Source: JACQAI01 sp035507915
Lineage (GTDB): Bacteria > Pseudomonadota > Alphaproteobacteria > Elsterales > Elsteraceae
Direction of reading: 5' to 3'
Length of the DNA stretch: 24,392 nucleotides
Assembly: GCA_035507915.1 (NCBI GenBank)
Contig: DATJNS010000402.1
Span: 1-24,392, forward strand
Part shown: piece by piece, positions 7,831 through 15,161 of the stretch
Layout of the letters: each line of letters starts with the position of its first letter
How positions within the stretch are numbered: the stretch's first letter is position 1
Notes under the pieces: generated by a model
What the model saw: only the letters and a program-made list of their open reading frames with translations
Told to the model about the DNA's origin: nothing
Database searches by the model: none
Translations under genes and position numbers: made by a program

Positions 7831-10223
7831 GCGAGTTCCGCTACATCGGGCGCCGGCGCCGGCCCAAGGAGGATCGCCGCTTCGTCACCGGCAACGGCCG
7901 CTTCGCCGCCGACATCGCGCTGCAGGGAACCAAGCACATAGCACTGGTTGCAAGCCCGCATCCCTGCGCGCGCATCGTCTCGATCGACGCCGCCGCCGCG
8001 CTCGCGGCGCCCGGCGTGCTGGCGGTGCTGACCGGCGACGAATTGGCCGCCGCGACCAATCCGTTGATGATCGGCGTCAACACACCGCAGGTGCGGCGCT
8101 ATCCCATGGCGGTCGGCCGGGCGCGCTACGCCGGCGAGTGGGTCGCCGCGGTGGTCGCCGACAGCCGCGCGCTCGCCGAAGACGCCGCCGAGTTGGTCGT
8201 CGTCGGCTACGAGCCCCTGCCCTTCAACATCGACCCCGAGCGCGCGCTCGACCCGGCGACGCCGCCGGTCCACCCCGATCACGGCTCCAACATCCTGTTG
8301 CGCAAGCCGTTCATCTGGGGGCCGGTCGACGACGACTTCCGCGCCGCGCCGCACACGATCCGCTATCGCGCGCGCTGGGGCCGCAGCGCCACCGTGCCGA
8401 TCGAGACCTTCGCCGTGCTGGCACGGTGGGACCCGGGCAACGCGGTGCTCGACGTCTGGGCGTCGATCCAGATGCCGAAATACGCCGATCAGATCGCGCG
8501 CGCCCTCAAGCTGCCGGGCAACGCGGTGCGGGTGCACCACGACGTCGACGTCGGCGGCAGCTACGGCGTCAAGCGCGGCATCAAGCACACCATCCTGACC
8601 GGCTATCTGGCCCGCAAGCTCGGCTGCCCGGTGCGCCTGATCGAGGATCGGCTCGAGAACATGCAGGGCGGCGACATGCACGGGCCCGACCGCATCTTCG
8701 ACGTCGAGTTGGCGTTCGATGGCGACGGCATCGTGCGCTCGATGCGCATGCGCGCGCTCGACAATGCCGGCGCCTACACCGGCCGCGCGCCGCTGCAGCT
8801 CGGCAAGCCGGTGACCGCGATCGTCGGGCCCTACCGCATCCACAGCGTCGCCTACGAGGCGATCTCGGTGACGACCAACCGCACGCCCCAGGAGGCGGTG
8901 CGCGGCTTCGGCCAGGGCCCGACCAATTTCGCCATCGAGACCGGCATCGACAAGATCGCGCGCTTCCTCGGCCTCGACCGCCATGAGATCCGCCGACGCA
9001 ACTTCATCCGTCACGACGAGTTCCCCTACCGCATCCCGAGCGGCAGCGCCTACGACAGCGGCGACTATCACGAGGTGCAGCGCAAGACGATCGAGCTCGC
9101 GCGCTGGCCGGAGCTGGTCGCCAGGCGCGACCGCTTGCGCGCCGAAGGCTGGCTCGCCGGGATCGGCATCGCGAGCTGTTTGGAGCCGAGCGGCGGCAAC
9201 TCGGCCTTCGAGCCGCTGCTCAACGACCAGAACGACACGACGACCTGGATGGAAGGCGTGCGCGTGCGCGTCGATGCGCTCGGCGCGGTCACGGTCGTGA
9301 TCTCGACGACCTCGGCCGGCCAGGGCCACGAGACGCTGGCCGCCACGGTCGCGGGCGAGATCCTCCAGCGCGAGCCCGACGACATCCGCGTGACGCGCGC
9401 CGACTCGCTGTCGGGCCTGCCGACCAACAGCCCGGTCGGCAGCCGCATGGCGATCATGATGGGAGGCGCGGTCGCCGAGGCGGCGCGCCGCCTCAAGGCC
9501 AAGCTGATGGCGATCGCCGCGCACGATCTCGGCGTCGCAGCCGACCGGCTCGTCTACGACGGCGGCACGATCTCGGTGACGGGCGCGTCCAATCAGCATC
9601 TCACCTGGGACCGGCTGGTTCACATCGCGCACCGCAACTTCCACCGCCTGCCCGACGGCATGGAGCCCGGGTTGGAGGCGTCGTACGTGATGCAGGTGCC
9701 GACCGGCGGCGACCTGCCGACCGCCGACGGCCGCGTGCAGATCTATCCGTGCTACTCGTTCGAGTTCCACATCGCGCTGATCGCCATCGATCGCGGCACC
9801 GGCAAGCCGCATCTGCACGATTATTTCATCGGCCACGACTGCGGCACGGTGATCAATCCCGACATCGTGCGCGGCATGACGTTGGGCGGCATCGCCCACG
9901 GCATCGGCGCGGCGCTCTACGAGCTGTTCCAGGTCGATCCTCAGGGCCAGCCGATCAGCCAGAGCCTGATGGACTACCTGCTGCCGTCGGCGCACGAGAT
10001 CCCGCACATCGAGATGGTCGAGCACCACACGCCGTCGCCGCACACCGCGTTCGGCCAGAAGGGCTCGGGCGAGGCCGGCTACCTCGGCGCGCCCGCCTGC
10101 ATCGCCAGCGCGGTCAACGACGCCCTGGCGCCGCTCGGCCGTGCGATCGACGCGCTGCCGATGCGCATCCGCGACCTCGAGGCGGCGCTCGCCGCCGCGC
10201 CGCAGAAAGGAGCCGTGCCATGA
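7827..10223 (+). CDS. Molybdenum hydroxylase, molybdopterin-binding large subunit (CoxL-like)
   Basis: The start is the GTG in the GTGA overlap with the small subunit and gives a 798-residue protein, the usual size for aerobic CO-dehydrogenase-type large subunits. The N-terminal a/b hammerhead domain begins RRRRPKEDRRFVTGNGRF. Cofactor-region motifs are GGSYGVK (G243-K249, usual form GGGFGGK), VRGFGQG (358-364) and GQGHET (G498-T503). GQKGSGEAG near the end carries E749, the expected base that activates the Mo-bound hydroxyl. The CoxL-specific AYRCSFR active-site loop is absent, so it is not a true form-I CO dehydrogenase. It probably hydroxylates an aromatic or heteroaromatic compound, as carbon-monoxide-unrelated members do. 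It overlaps the decarboxylase-like gene by ATGA. Confidence 0.94.
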   Translation: MSEFRYIGRRRRPKEDRRFVTGNGRFAADIALQGTKHIALVASPHPCARIVSIDAAAALAAPGVLAVLTGDELAAATNPLMIGVNTPQVRRYPMAVGRARYAGEWVAAVVADSRALAEDAAELVVVGYEPLPFNIDPERALDPATPPVHPDHGSNILLRKPFIWGPVDDDFRAAPHTIRYRARWGRSATVPIETFAVLARWDPGNAVLDVWASIQMPKYADQIARALKLPGNAVRVHHDVDVGGSYGVKRGIKHTILTGYLARKLGCPVRLIEDRLENMQGGDMHGPDRIFDVELAFDGDGIVRSMRMRALDNAGAYTGRAPLQLGKPVTAIVGPYRIHSVAYEAISVTTNRTPQEAVRGFGQGPTNFAIETGIDKIARFLGLDRHEIRRRNFIRHDEFPYRIPSGSAYDSGDYHEVQRKTIELARWPELVARRDRLRAEGWLAGIGIASCLEPSGGNSAFEPLLNDQNDTTTWMEGVRVRVDALGAVTVVISTTSAGQGHETLAATVAGEILQREPDDIRVTRADSLSGLPTNSPVGSRMAIMMGGAVAEAARRLKAKLMAIAAHDLGVAADRLVYDGGTISVTGASNQHLTWDRLVHIAHRNFHRLPDGMEPGLEASYVMQVPTGGDLPTADGRVQIYPCYSFEFHIALIAIDRGTGKPHLHDYFIGHDCGTVINPDIVRGMTLGGIAHGIGAALYELFQVDPQGQPISQSLMDYLLPSAHEIPHIEMVEHHTPSPHTAFGQKGSGEAGYLGAPACIASAVNDALAPLGRAIDALPMRIRDLEAALAAAPQKGAVP

Positions 10224-11194
10224 TCGTCGACGTCCATGCGCATTTCGTGCCCTGGCCATTCCTCGAGCGCATCAAGCGCGAGCGCTTCCCGTCGATCGAG
10301 CGGCTCGAGCGGGACAAGCAGATCCGCCTGGCGTTCGCCGGCAATCCGCCGACGCGGCCGATCGCGCCCCGCCTGGGCGACGCCCAGCATCGCGCCGAGT
10401 GGATGACGGCGCAGGGCATCGATCGCCAGGTGATCGGCGGCTGGCTCGACATGTTCGCCTACGAGATTCCCGCGCAGGAGGGCGCGGCATGGAGCCGCCT
10501 GCTCAACGAATACCTGCTCGGCACCGCGAGCAAGGACTCGCCGTTCGCGCCGCTCGCGACCGTGCCGCTGCAGGACGGCGCGTTGGCGGCCACGGTGCTC
10601 GCCGAAGCGCTCGACGCCGGTTTCGCCGGCACCATGATCGGCACGCAGCCCAAGGGCATGGGCGGCACGCTCGACGACCCCTCGCTCGATCCGTTCTGGT
10701 CGGTCGCATCGGAGCGCGGCGCGGTCGTCTACATCCATCCCATGTATGTGTGCGGCGACGACCGGCTGGGCGACTACGACCTCGTCAACGCGGTCGGCCG
10801 GCTGACCGACACCACCATCGCGGTGACGCGACTGCTCTATTCGGGCCACGCGCGCAAGTATCCGGGCGCCAAGATCGTGCTGTCGCATGCCGGCGGCTGC
10901 CTGCCCTACGTGTTGGGGCGCCTCAAGCGCAATTTCTCGATGACGCCCGACAAGCTCGCCGATCCCGAGGACGGCTTCCGGCGCATGTACTACGACACGG
11001 TGATGTTCGACCCCGACGGGCTCGAGTTCCTGGTCAAGAAGACCGGCGCGGCGCGCGTGATGCTGGGCTCCGACCAGCCGTTTCCGATCGGCGACCCTCA
11101 GCCGCTCGCGGTGGTGCGCAACGCCGCGCTCAGCGAGCCCGACAAGCGCGCCATCCTGGGCGATACCGCGGTCGACGTGTTCCGCCTTGGCTAG
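10220..11194 (+). CDS. Amidohydrolase of the ACMSD (aminocarboxymuconate-semialdehyde decarboxylase-like) family
   Basis: A 324-residue metal-dependent TIM-barrel protein of the amidohydrolase-2 type. Many relatives decarboxylate aromatic or muconate-type acids non-oxidatively (ACMSD, gamma-resorcylate and 5-carboxyvanillate decarboxylases); others are hydrolases. The HxH metal motif is at H6/H8 (VDVHAHF). Further ligands fit H173 (YIHP), H223 (LSHAGG) and D285 in GSDQPFPIGD. The ATG overlaps the large-subunit stop (ATGA), with GAAAGGAG just upstream, so it belongs to the molybdenum hydroxylase operon. It may act on the hydroxylated product or a ring-cleavage product. Family assignment is firm; decarboxylase rather than hydrolase is inferred. 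Confidence 0.88.
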   Translation: MIVDVHAHFVPWPFLERIKRERFPSIERLERDKQIRLAFAGNPPTRPIAPRLGDAQHRAEWMTAQGIDRQVIGGWLDMFAYEIPAQEGAAWSRLLNEYLLGTASKDSPFAPLATVPLQDGALAATVLAEALDAGFAGTMIGTQPKGMGGTLDDPSLDPFWSVASERGAVVYIHPMYVCGDDRLGDYDLVNAVGRLTDTTIAVTRLLYSGHARKYPGAKIVLSHAGGCLPYVLGRLKRNFSMTPDKLADPEDGFRRMYYDTVMFDPDGLEFLVKKTGAARVMLGSDQPFPIGDPQPLAVVRNAALSEPDKRAILGDTAVDVFRLG

Positions 11195-11918
11195 ACGCGC
11201 CGCAGCGTTGGCGCGGCGACCCGCGCCGCACGCGCCCGCCGCACGCGCGGCGGTCGACCTCGTCGACCGCGTCCTCTACCGCGACGGCCTGGTGCTGATC
11301 ATCGACAAGCCCGCGGGCATCGCGGTGCACGCGGGGCCGAGCGGCGGCGCGGCGCTCGAGGCGTCGTTCGATGCGCTGCGCTTCGGGCTGCCCCACGCGC
11401 CGGCGTTGGCGCACCGGCTCGACCGCGACACCAGCGGCTGCCTGGTGCTCGGCCGCCATCGCAAGGCGCTGGCCAAGCTCGGCCGCCTGTTCTCGAGCGG
11501 CACGGTCGAGAAGACCTACTGGGCGGTGGTCGACGGAGCGCCACCGGCGGACGACGGACGGGTCGACCTCGCCTTGCGCAAGATCACGAGCAAGGCCGGC
11601 TGGCACATGGTCGCCGATCCCGCCGGCCTGGCCGCCGTCACCGACTATCGCGTGCTCGGGCGCGCCAGCGGCACGACCTGGCTCGAGCTCAGGCCGCGCA
11701 CCGGACGCACCCACCAGATCCGCGTCCACTGCGCGGCGCTCGGCTGCCCGGTGCGCGGCGATCCGGTCTACGGCGACGCGCGCGGCCGGCCGCTGCACCT
11801 GCACGCACGCGCCGTCACCGTGCCGCTCTATCCGAACCGCGCACCCATCACGGCGACCGCGCCGGTGCCGCCGCACATGCGCGCCGCGTTCGATGCCTGC
11901 GGGTTCGCCGGCGACTGA
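11187..11918 (+). CDS. RluA-family pseudouridine synthase
   Basis: This 243-residue protein belongs to the RluA/RsuA superfamily, which isomerises specific uridines in rRNA or tRNA. It has the hallmark HRLDRDTSG motif with catalytic D79, an IIDKPAGIAVH segment near the N-terminus, and a late RTGRTHQIRVH motif that contacts RNA. There is no S4 domain, and the short length fits RluA, RluC-core or TruC-like members, so the target base is undecided. The start is uncertain: no ATG precedes the fold. The TTG at 11187 (8-nt overlap with the amidohydrolase stop) and the in-frame TTG at 11208 are both possible, and neither has a clear ribosome site. It converges on the M20 gene with only 7 nt between stops. 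Confidence 0.9.
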   Translation: MARRAAALARRPAPHAPAARAAVDLVDRVLYRDGLVLIIDKPAGIAVHAGPSGGAALEASFDALRFGLPHAPALAHRLDRDTSGCLVLGRHRKALAKLGRLFSSGTVEKTYWAVVDGAPPADDGRVDLALRKITSKAGWHMVADPAGLAAVTDYRVLGRASGTTWLELRPRTGRTHQIRVHCAALGCPVRGDPVYGDARGRPLHLHARAVTVPLYPNRAPITATAPVPPHMRAAFDACGFAGD

Positions 11919-11925
11919 ACACGCG

Positions 11926-13101
11926 TCAGCGCGTCATGCGCTCGAGCTTCTTCTCGGCCAGGCGCACGAACAGGCTCGCGCCGAACGGCAACGCGGCGTC
12001 GTTGAAGTCGTAGCTCGGGTTGTGGACCTCGCAGGCGCCCTCGCCGGCGCCGTTGCCGATCTGGATGTAGGCGCCCGGACGGCGTTCGAGCATGAAGGAG
12101 AAATCCTCCGAGGCCATCACGACGTTGGCGTTGCGGTTGACGTTGGCCTCGCCGACCAGCTCGGCGGCCGCATCGGCGATGAACGCCGTCTCGGTCGCGT
12201 CGTTGACCAGCGGCGCGAACAAGCGGCGGAAATCGAGCGCGGCGGTCGCGCCGAAGCCGGCCGCGATCGACGACGCCAGGCGCCCCATGTTCTGCTCCAC
12301 CAGCGCCATGGTCGCCTGGCTGAACGTGCGCACCGTGCCACGCAGCGCCGCCGTCTGCGGGATCACGTTGTAGGCGTCGCCGCCGTGGATCTGGGTGACG
12401 CTGACCACCGCGGTGTCGGTCGGCTTGACGTTGCGCGCGACGATCGACTGCAGCGCGGTCGCGATGTGCGCGCCGACCAGGACCGGATCGATGCCCGATT
12501 CCGGCCGTGCGCCGTGCGCGCCCTTGCCCGTGATCGCGATGTCGAAATAGGCGCCGCCCGCCATCATGGCGCCGGTGCGGATCTGGAACTTGCCGACGTC
12601 GAGGCCCGGCCGGTTGTGCATGCCGAACACGGCGTCGCACGGGAAGCGCTCGAACAACCCGTCCTTGATCATGGCGGCGGCGCCGCCCAGCCCCTCCTCC
12701 GCGGGCTGGAAGATGAAGTTGATCGTGCCGTCGAACTGGCGCGTCTCGGCGAGGTAGCGCGCGGCGCCCAGGAGCATCGTGGTGTGGCCGTCGTGGCCGC
12801 AGGCATGCATGCGCCCGTCGTGCCGCGAGCGGTGGTCGAAGCGGTTGGCCTCGAGGATAGGCAGCGCGTCCATGTCGGCACGCAGGCCGATCGAGCGATG
12901 CGAGTTGCCGACGCGCAGCACGCCGACGACGCCGGTCTTGCCGACGCCCCGATGCACCTCGATGCCGAACCCCGCGAGCTGCTCGGCCACCAGGTCGGAC
13001 GTCCGCTGCTCCTCGAAGCCGAGCTCGGGATGCGCGTGGATGTCGCGGCGCCATGCCGTCATGTCGTCGTGGAGCTCTTCGATGCGCGGGATCAACGGCA
13101 C
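11926..13101 (-). CDS. M20-family amidohydrolase (hippurate hydrolase/N-acyl-amino-acid hydrolase type)
   Basis: A 391-residue cytoplasmic metallo-amidohydrolase of the HipO/IAA-amino-acid-hydrolase branch of M20, which cleaves N-acyl amino acids such as hippurate. Visible motifs are HPELGFEE (24-31), RADMDALP (74-81), HACGHDGH (99-106), FQPAEEG (131-137), MHNRPG (161-166), SEDFSFML and the C-terminal HNPSYDFND. Expected metal ligands are C101, H103, E136, H162 and the C-terminal His; the catalytic Glu is E135. The start is a GTG at 13101-13099 preceded by GAGGAG (complement of 13109-13114) seven nt away. The SMP-30-like gene ends 20 nt upstream, so the two form an operon. Natural substrate unknown. 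Confidence 0.92.
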   Translation of the reverse strand: MPLIPRIEELHDDMTAWRRDIHAHPELGFEEQRTSDLVAEQLAGFGIEVHRGVGKTGVVGVLRVGNSHRSIGLRADMDALPILEANRFDHRSRHDGRMHACGHDGHTTMLLGAARYLAETRQFDGTINFIFQPAEEGLGGAAAMIKDGLFERFPCDAVFGMHNRPGLDVGKFQIRTGAMMAGGAYFDIAITGKGAHGARPESGIDPVLVGAHIATALQSIVARNVKPTDTAVVSVTQIHGGDAYNVIPQTAALRGTVRTFSQATMALVEQNMGRLASSIAAGFGATAALDFRRLFAPLVNDATETAFIADAAAELVGEANVNRNANVVMASEDFSFMLERRPGAYIQIGNGAGEGACEVHNPSYDFNDAALPFGASLFVRLAEKKLERMTR

Positions 13102-13120
13102 GGCACGTCTCCTCGAAAAG

Positions 13121-14023
13121 TCACTGGTGGGAGTACATCAGCTTGCCCGCAACTTCGAGCCTGGCGGTCAGGATGGTTCCGGTCTCCGACTCGGTGATGT
13201 AGACGGTCCGCCGGTCCGGACCGCCGTAGGCGATGTTGGTGGTCGCCACGCCGGTCGACGAGCGCAGCTCGGCGAGCGGGCGACCGAATTTGCTGAACAG
13301 CCACACCGAGCCCAGGCCGACATGGCAGACCGCGAGGCTGCCGGCCTCGTCCATCGCCATGCCGTCGGGCCCGGTGCCGCCCGACATCTGGATGAAGATG
13401 CCGACGCGCCCAGCGCTGCCGTCGGGATTGAGGGGCACGCGCCACACCGCATTGCCGCGCGTCACCGCCAGATAGAGGATCTCCTCGTTGGGCGTCAGCA
13501 CGAGGCCGTTCGGGCTCGGGATGTGCTCGACCACGACGTCGAGCCTGCCGTCGGCGCGCAGCCGATAGAGCCGCCCGGTCGGATCGCGCATGTCGCTCTC
13601 GCCCTGGTCGGTGAAATAGCAATCGCCGTTCTTGGCGAACACCAGGTCGTTGAGGCCCTTGAAGCGCTCGCGCCGCGGCCGGTCGACCAGGGGCGCGACG
13701 CGGCCGCTCGCCGGATCGAGCAACATCAGGCCCTGCTTGTGATCGGCGATGAAGATGCGGCCGTCCTTGTGGATCTTGAGGCCGTTCGGCTCGCCGTCAT
13801 ATTCGGCCACCACGCTGAACTCGCCCGCGGGCGACACCTTGAAGATCTGGCCGTAGGGGATGTTGACGACGTAGAGATTACCGGCGCGGTCGAACGACGG
13901 CCCCTCGAGGAAGCAATCGCGCGGCACGCCGCTCTGCTCGCGCAGCCTGGCCCCCTTGCCGCGCAGCGCGTCGGGTACGCGGGCGAACAGCTGGGTCTCG
14001 ATCACGGGCGGTGCGGCGTACAC
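13121..14023 (-). CDS. SMP-30/gluconolactonase-like six-bladed beta-propeller hydrolase
   Basis: A protein of 300 residues in the SMP-30/gluconolactonase/luciferin-regenerating family, divalent-metal lactonases or esterases. Metal and substrate residues fit E40 (LEGPSFD), N125 (GLNDLVF), N172 (SPNGLVL) and D220 (GPDGMAMDE), spaced as in this family. Repeated GRxxxxD-type blades are visible. The frame is open further upstream to an ATG at 14068, but the GTG at 14023-14021 is preferred: it has GGAGGAG (complement of 14031-14037) seven nt upstream and gives the usual family length, whereas the extension is Arg/Thr-rich. It lies directly upstream of the M20 gene. Their joint pathway is unknown, and a sugar or cyclic ester lactone is a reasonable substrate guess. 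Confidence 0.88.
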   Translation of the reverse strand: MYAAPPVIETQLFARVPDALRGKGARLREQSGVPRDCFLEGPSFDRAGNLYVVNIPYGQIFKVSPAGEFSVVAEYDGEPNGLKIHKDGRIFIADHKQGLMLLDPASGRVAPLVDRPRRERFKGLNDLVFAKNGDCYFTDQGESDMRDPTGRLYRLRADGRLDVVVEHIPSPNGLVLTPNEEILYLAVTRGNAVWRVPLNPDGSAGRVGIFIQMSGGTGPDGMAMDEAGSLAVCHVGLGSVWLFSKFGRPLAELRSSTGVATTNIAYGGPDRRTVYITESETGTILTARLEVAGKLMYSHQ

Positions 14024-14132
14024 GGGCGGTCTCCTCCGGCATGTGGTTGCCGCCATGGTAGACGCCACGCCGGGTTTCGGCGAGCGCGGACCGGCCGGAT
14101 CTCCGGAGGCTCGAGGCGGCGCGGACCGGACG

Positions 14133-15053
14133 CTACTGCGCGGGTCCGATCGCCTTGCGCAGCGCGACCTCGTTGATCGCCAGCCCTTCGCGGTCGAGCA
14201 TCGCGTTCACGTAGGCGACCTGCAGCTCCTCGAGCTTGCGCTGGCGCAGGTTGGCGATCAGCCCCTGACGCACGTCGGCCAGCGGCGCCACTTCCGACGG
14301 CTTCATGTCGGCGAGCTTGACGATGTGGAAGCCGGCCGGCGTGTGGATCGCCTGGCTGATCTCGCCCTTGGCCATGCCGGCGACGGCGTTGCGGATCTCG
14401 GGCAGCAGGATGGTGCTGCTGACCCAGCCGAGATCGCCGCCCTTGGCCGCGCTGTCCTTGTCGTCGGACGACTCGCGCGCCAGCGCGGCGAAATCGGCGC
14501 CCTTGGCGTGCGCCTTGCGCGCCAAGTCCTCGGCGCGGCGCTGCACCGCCTCGACGACGCCCTTGTCGGCGCTCGAGGGCACGATCAGGAAGATCTGCGC
14601 GAGACGATATTCGCCGGGCTTCATGAGGCTGGCCTTGTTGCCGTCGTAGGCCGCCTGCACCTCGGCGTCCGACGGATAGCCGGGCGGCAGCTGGACGACC
14701 GACTGCAGGTAGCTGCTCACCAGCACCTGCTGGCGCGCGGCCTCGATCTGGGCCTGCACCTCGGGACGCTGGTCCCATTTCTTCGCCGTCACCTCGTTGA
14801 GCAGCGCCAGGCGACCGAGCTCGTTGCGCACGAGCCGGACGATGACCTGCGGGTCCTTCTCGGCCTGCTGGCGCGACGCCGGATCGAGCCGGTTCACGAA
14901 GGCACGCACCTGGCCAAGCTTGATCTCGGCGCCGCCGGCCCGCCCGACCACCTCGTTGGGATCGTCGGCCGCGCGAACCGCCGACAGGGGCGCGATCGAC
15001 ACGACCGCCAGGGCGACGGCCGCAGGAAGAGAACGGAGCAAGAACGTTTTCAT
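14133..15053 (-). CDS. Exported parvulin-type peptidyl-prolyl cis-trans isomerase
   Basis: A 306-residue protein with a Sec signal peptide (MKTFLLRSLPAAVALAVVSI.., cleavage near A28), so it is periplasmic. An N-terminal helical SurA-N-like part (about 30-140) is followed by one parvulin domain (about 145-255). Typical segments are YRLAQIFLIVPSS, GGDLGWVSS and HTPAGFHIVKLAD. A helical tail ends at 306. It most likely assists folding of periplasmic or outer-membrane proteins, like SurA, PpiC or PrsA. The single PPIase domain distinguishes it from two-domain SurA. It is transcribed divergently from the cyclase gene. The ATG has only a weak AAGATGA ahead of it. Confidence 0.9.
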   Translation of the reverse strand: MKTFLLRSLPAAVALAVVSIAPLSAVRAADDPNEVVGRAGGAEIKLGQVRAFVNRLDPASRQQAEKDPQVIVRLVRNELGRLALLNEVTAKKWDQRPEVQAQIEAARQQVLVSSYLQSVVQLPPGYPSDAEVQAAYDGNKASLMKPGEYRLAQIFLIVPSSADKGVVEAVQRRAEDLARKAHAKGADFAALARESSDDKDSAAKGGDLGWVSSTILLPEIRNAVAGMAKGEISQAIHTPAGFHIVKLADMKPSEVAPLADVRQGLIANLRQRKLEELQVAYVNAMLDREGLAINEVALRKAIGPAQ

Positions 15054-15062
15054 GGCGTCATC

Positions 15063-15091
15063 TTGCTAGCGCCCGGTTGCCAATTCGTCAA
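15063..15091 (-). promoter_or_regulatory. Candidate promoter of the PPIase gene
   Basis: On the minus strand, TTGACG (complement of 15086-15091) and TAGCAA (complement of 15063-15068) are separated by 17 nt. The -35 box is good; the -10 box matches only three consensus positions. The predicted start would lie only about 2-4 nt before the ATG, giving an almost leaderless transcript. Confidence 0.3.
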
Positions 15092-15149
15092 TTCAGCCAC
15101 CGCGGTTTTCCGCCGTCGCGAGGCACCGGCAAAACCGGGCACCCCGCGT

Positions 15150-15155
15150 TATAGT
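15150..15155 (+). promoter_or_regulatory. -10-like box just before the cyclase ATG
   Basis: TATAGT lies six nt ahead of the ATG at 15162, and no Shine-Dalgarno sequence is visible between them. The placement suits a leaderless transcript starting at or near the ATG. No convincing -35 box is seen 17 nt upstream, so this is tentative. Confidence 0.35.
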
Positions 15156-15161
15156 AGACGA

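Noticed and set aside
7827..10223. Form-I aerobic CO dehydrogenase large subunit (coxL)
   Set aside because: The diagnostic AYRCSFR active-site loop with its copper-binding Cys is missing, so the coxL symbol was not assigned.
7749..10259. Long minus-strand open frame opposite the CoxL-like gene
   Set aside because: Low-complexity charged composition and no recognisable domain; the plus-strand protein carries all the conserved motifs.
11371..13197. Long plus-strand open frame running across the pseudouridine synthase and M20 genes
   Set aside because: It spans two convergent genes in the wrong frame and encodes an Arg/Ala/Ser-rich sequence without any domain.
14024..14068. Upstream ATG extension of the SMP-30-like protein
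   Set aside because: The extra 15 residues are basic and unlike the family, while the GTG at 14023 has a GGAGGAG site at ideal spacing.
14084..14129. Direct repeat of gcgcggaccgg (14084-14094 and 14119-14129)
   Set aside because: Only 11 nt of GC-rich sequence, repeated twice in a noncoding gap; chance is likely and no site type is recognised.
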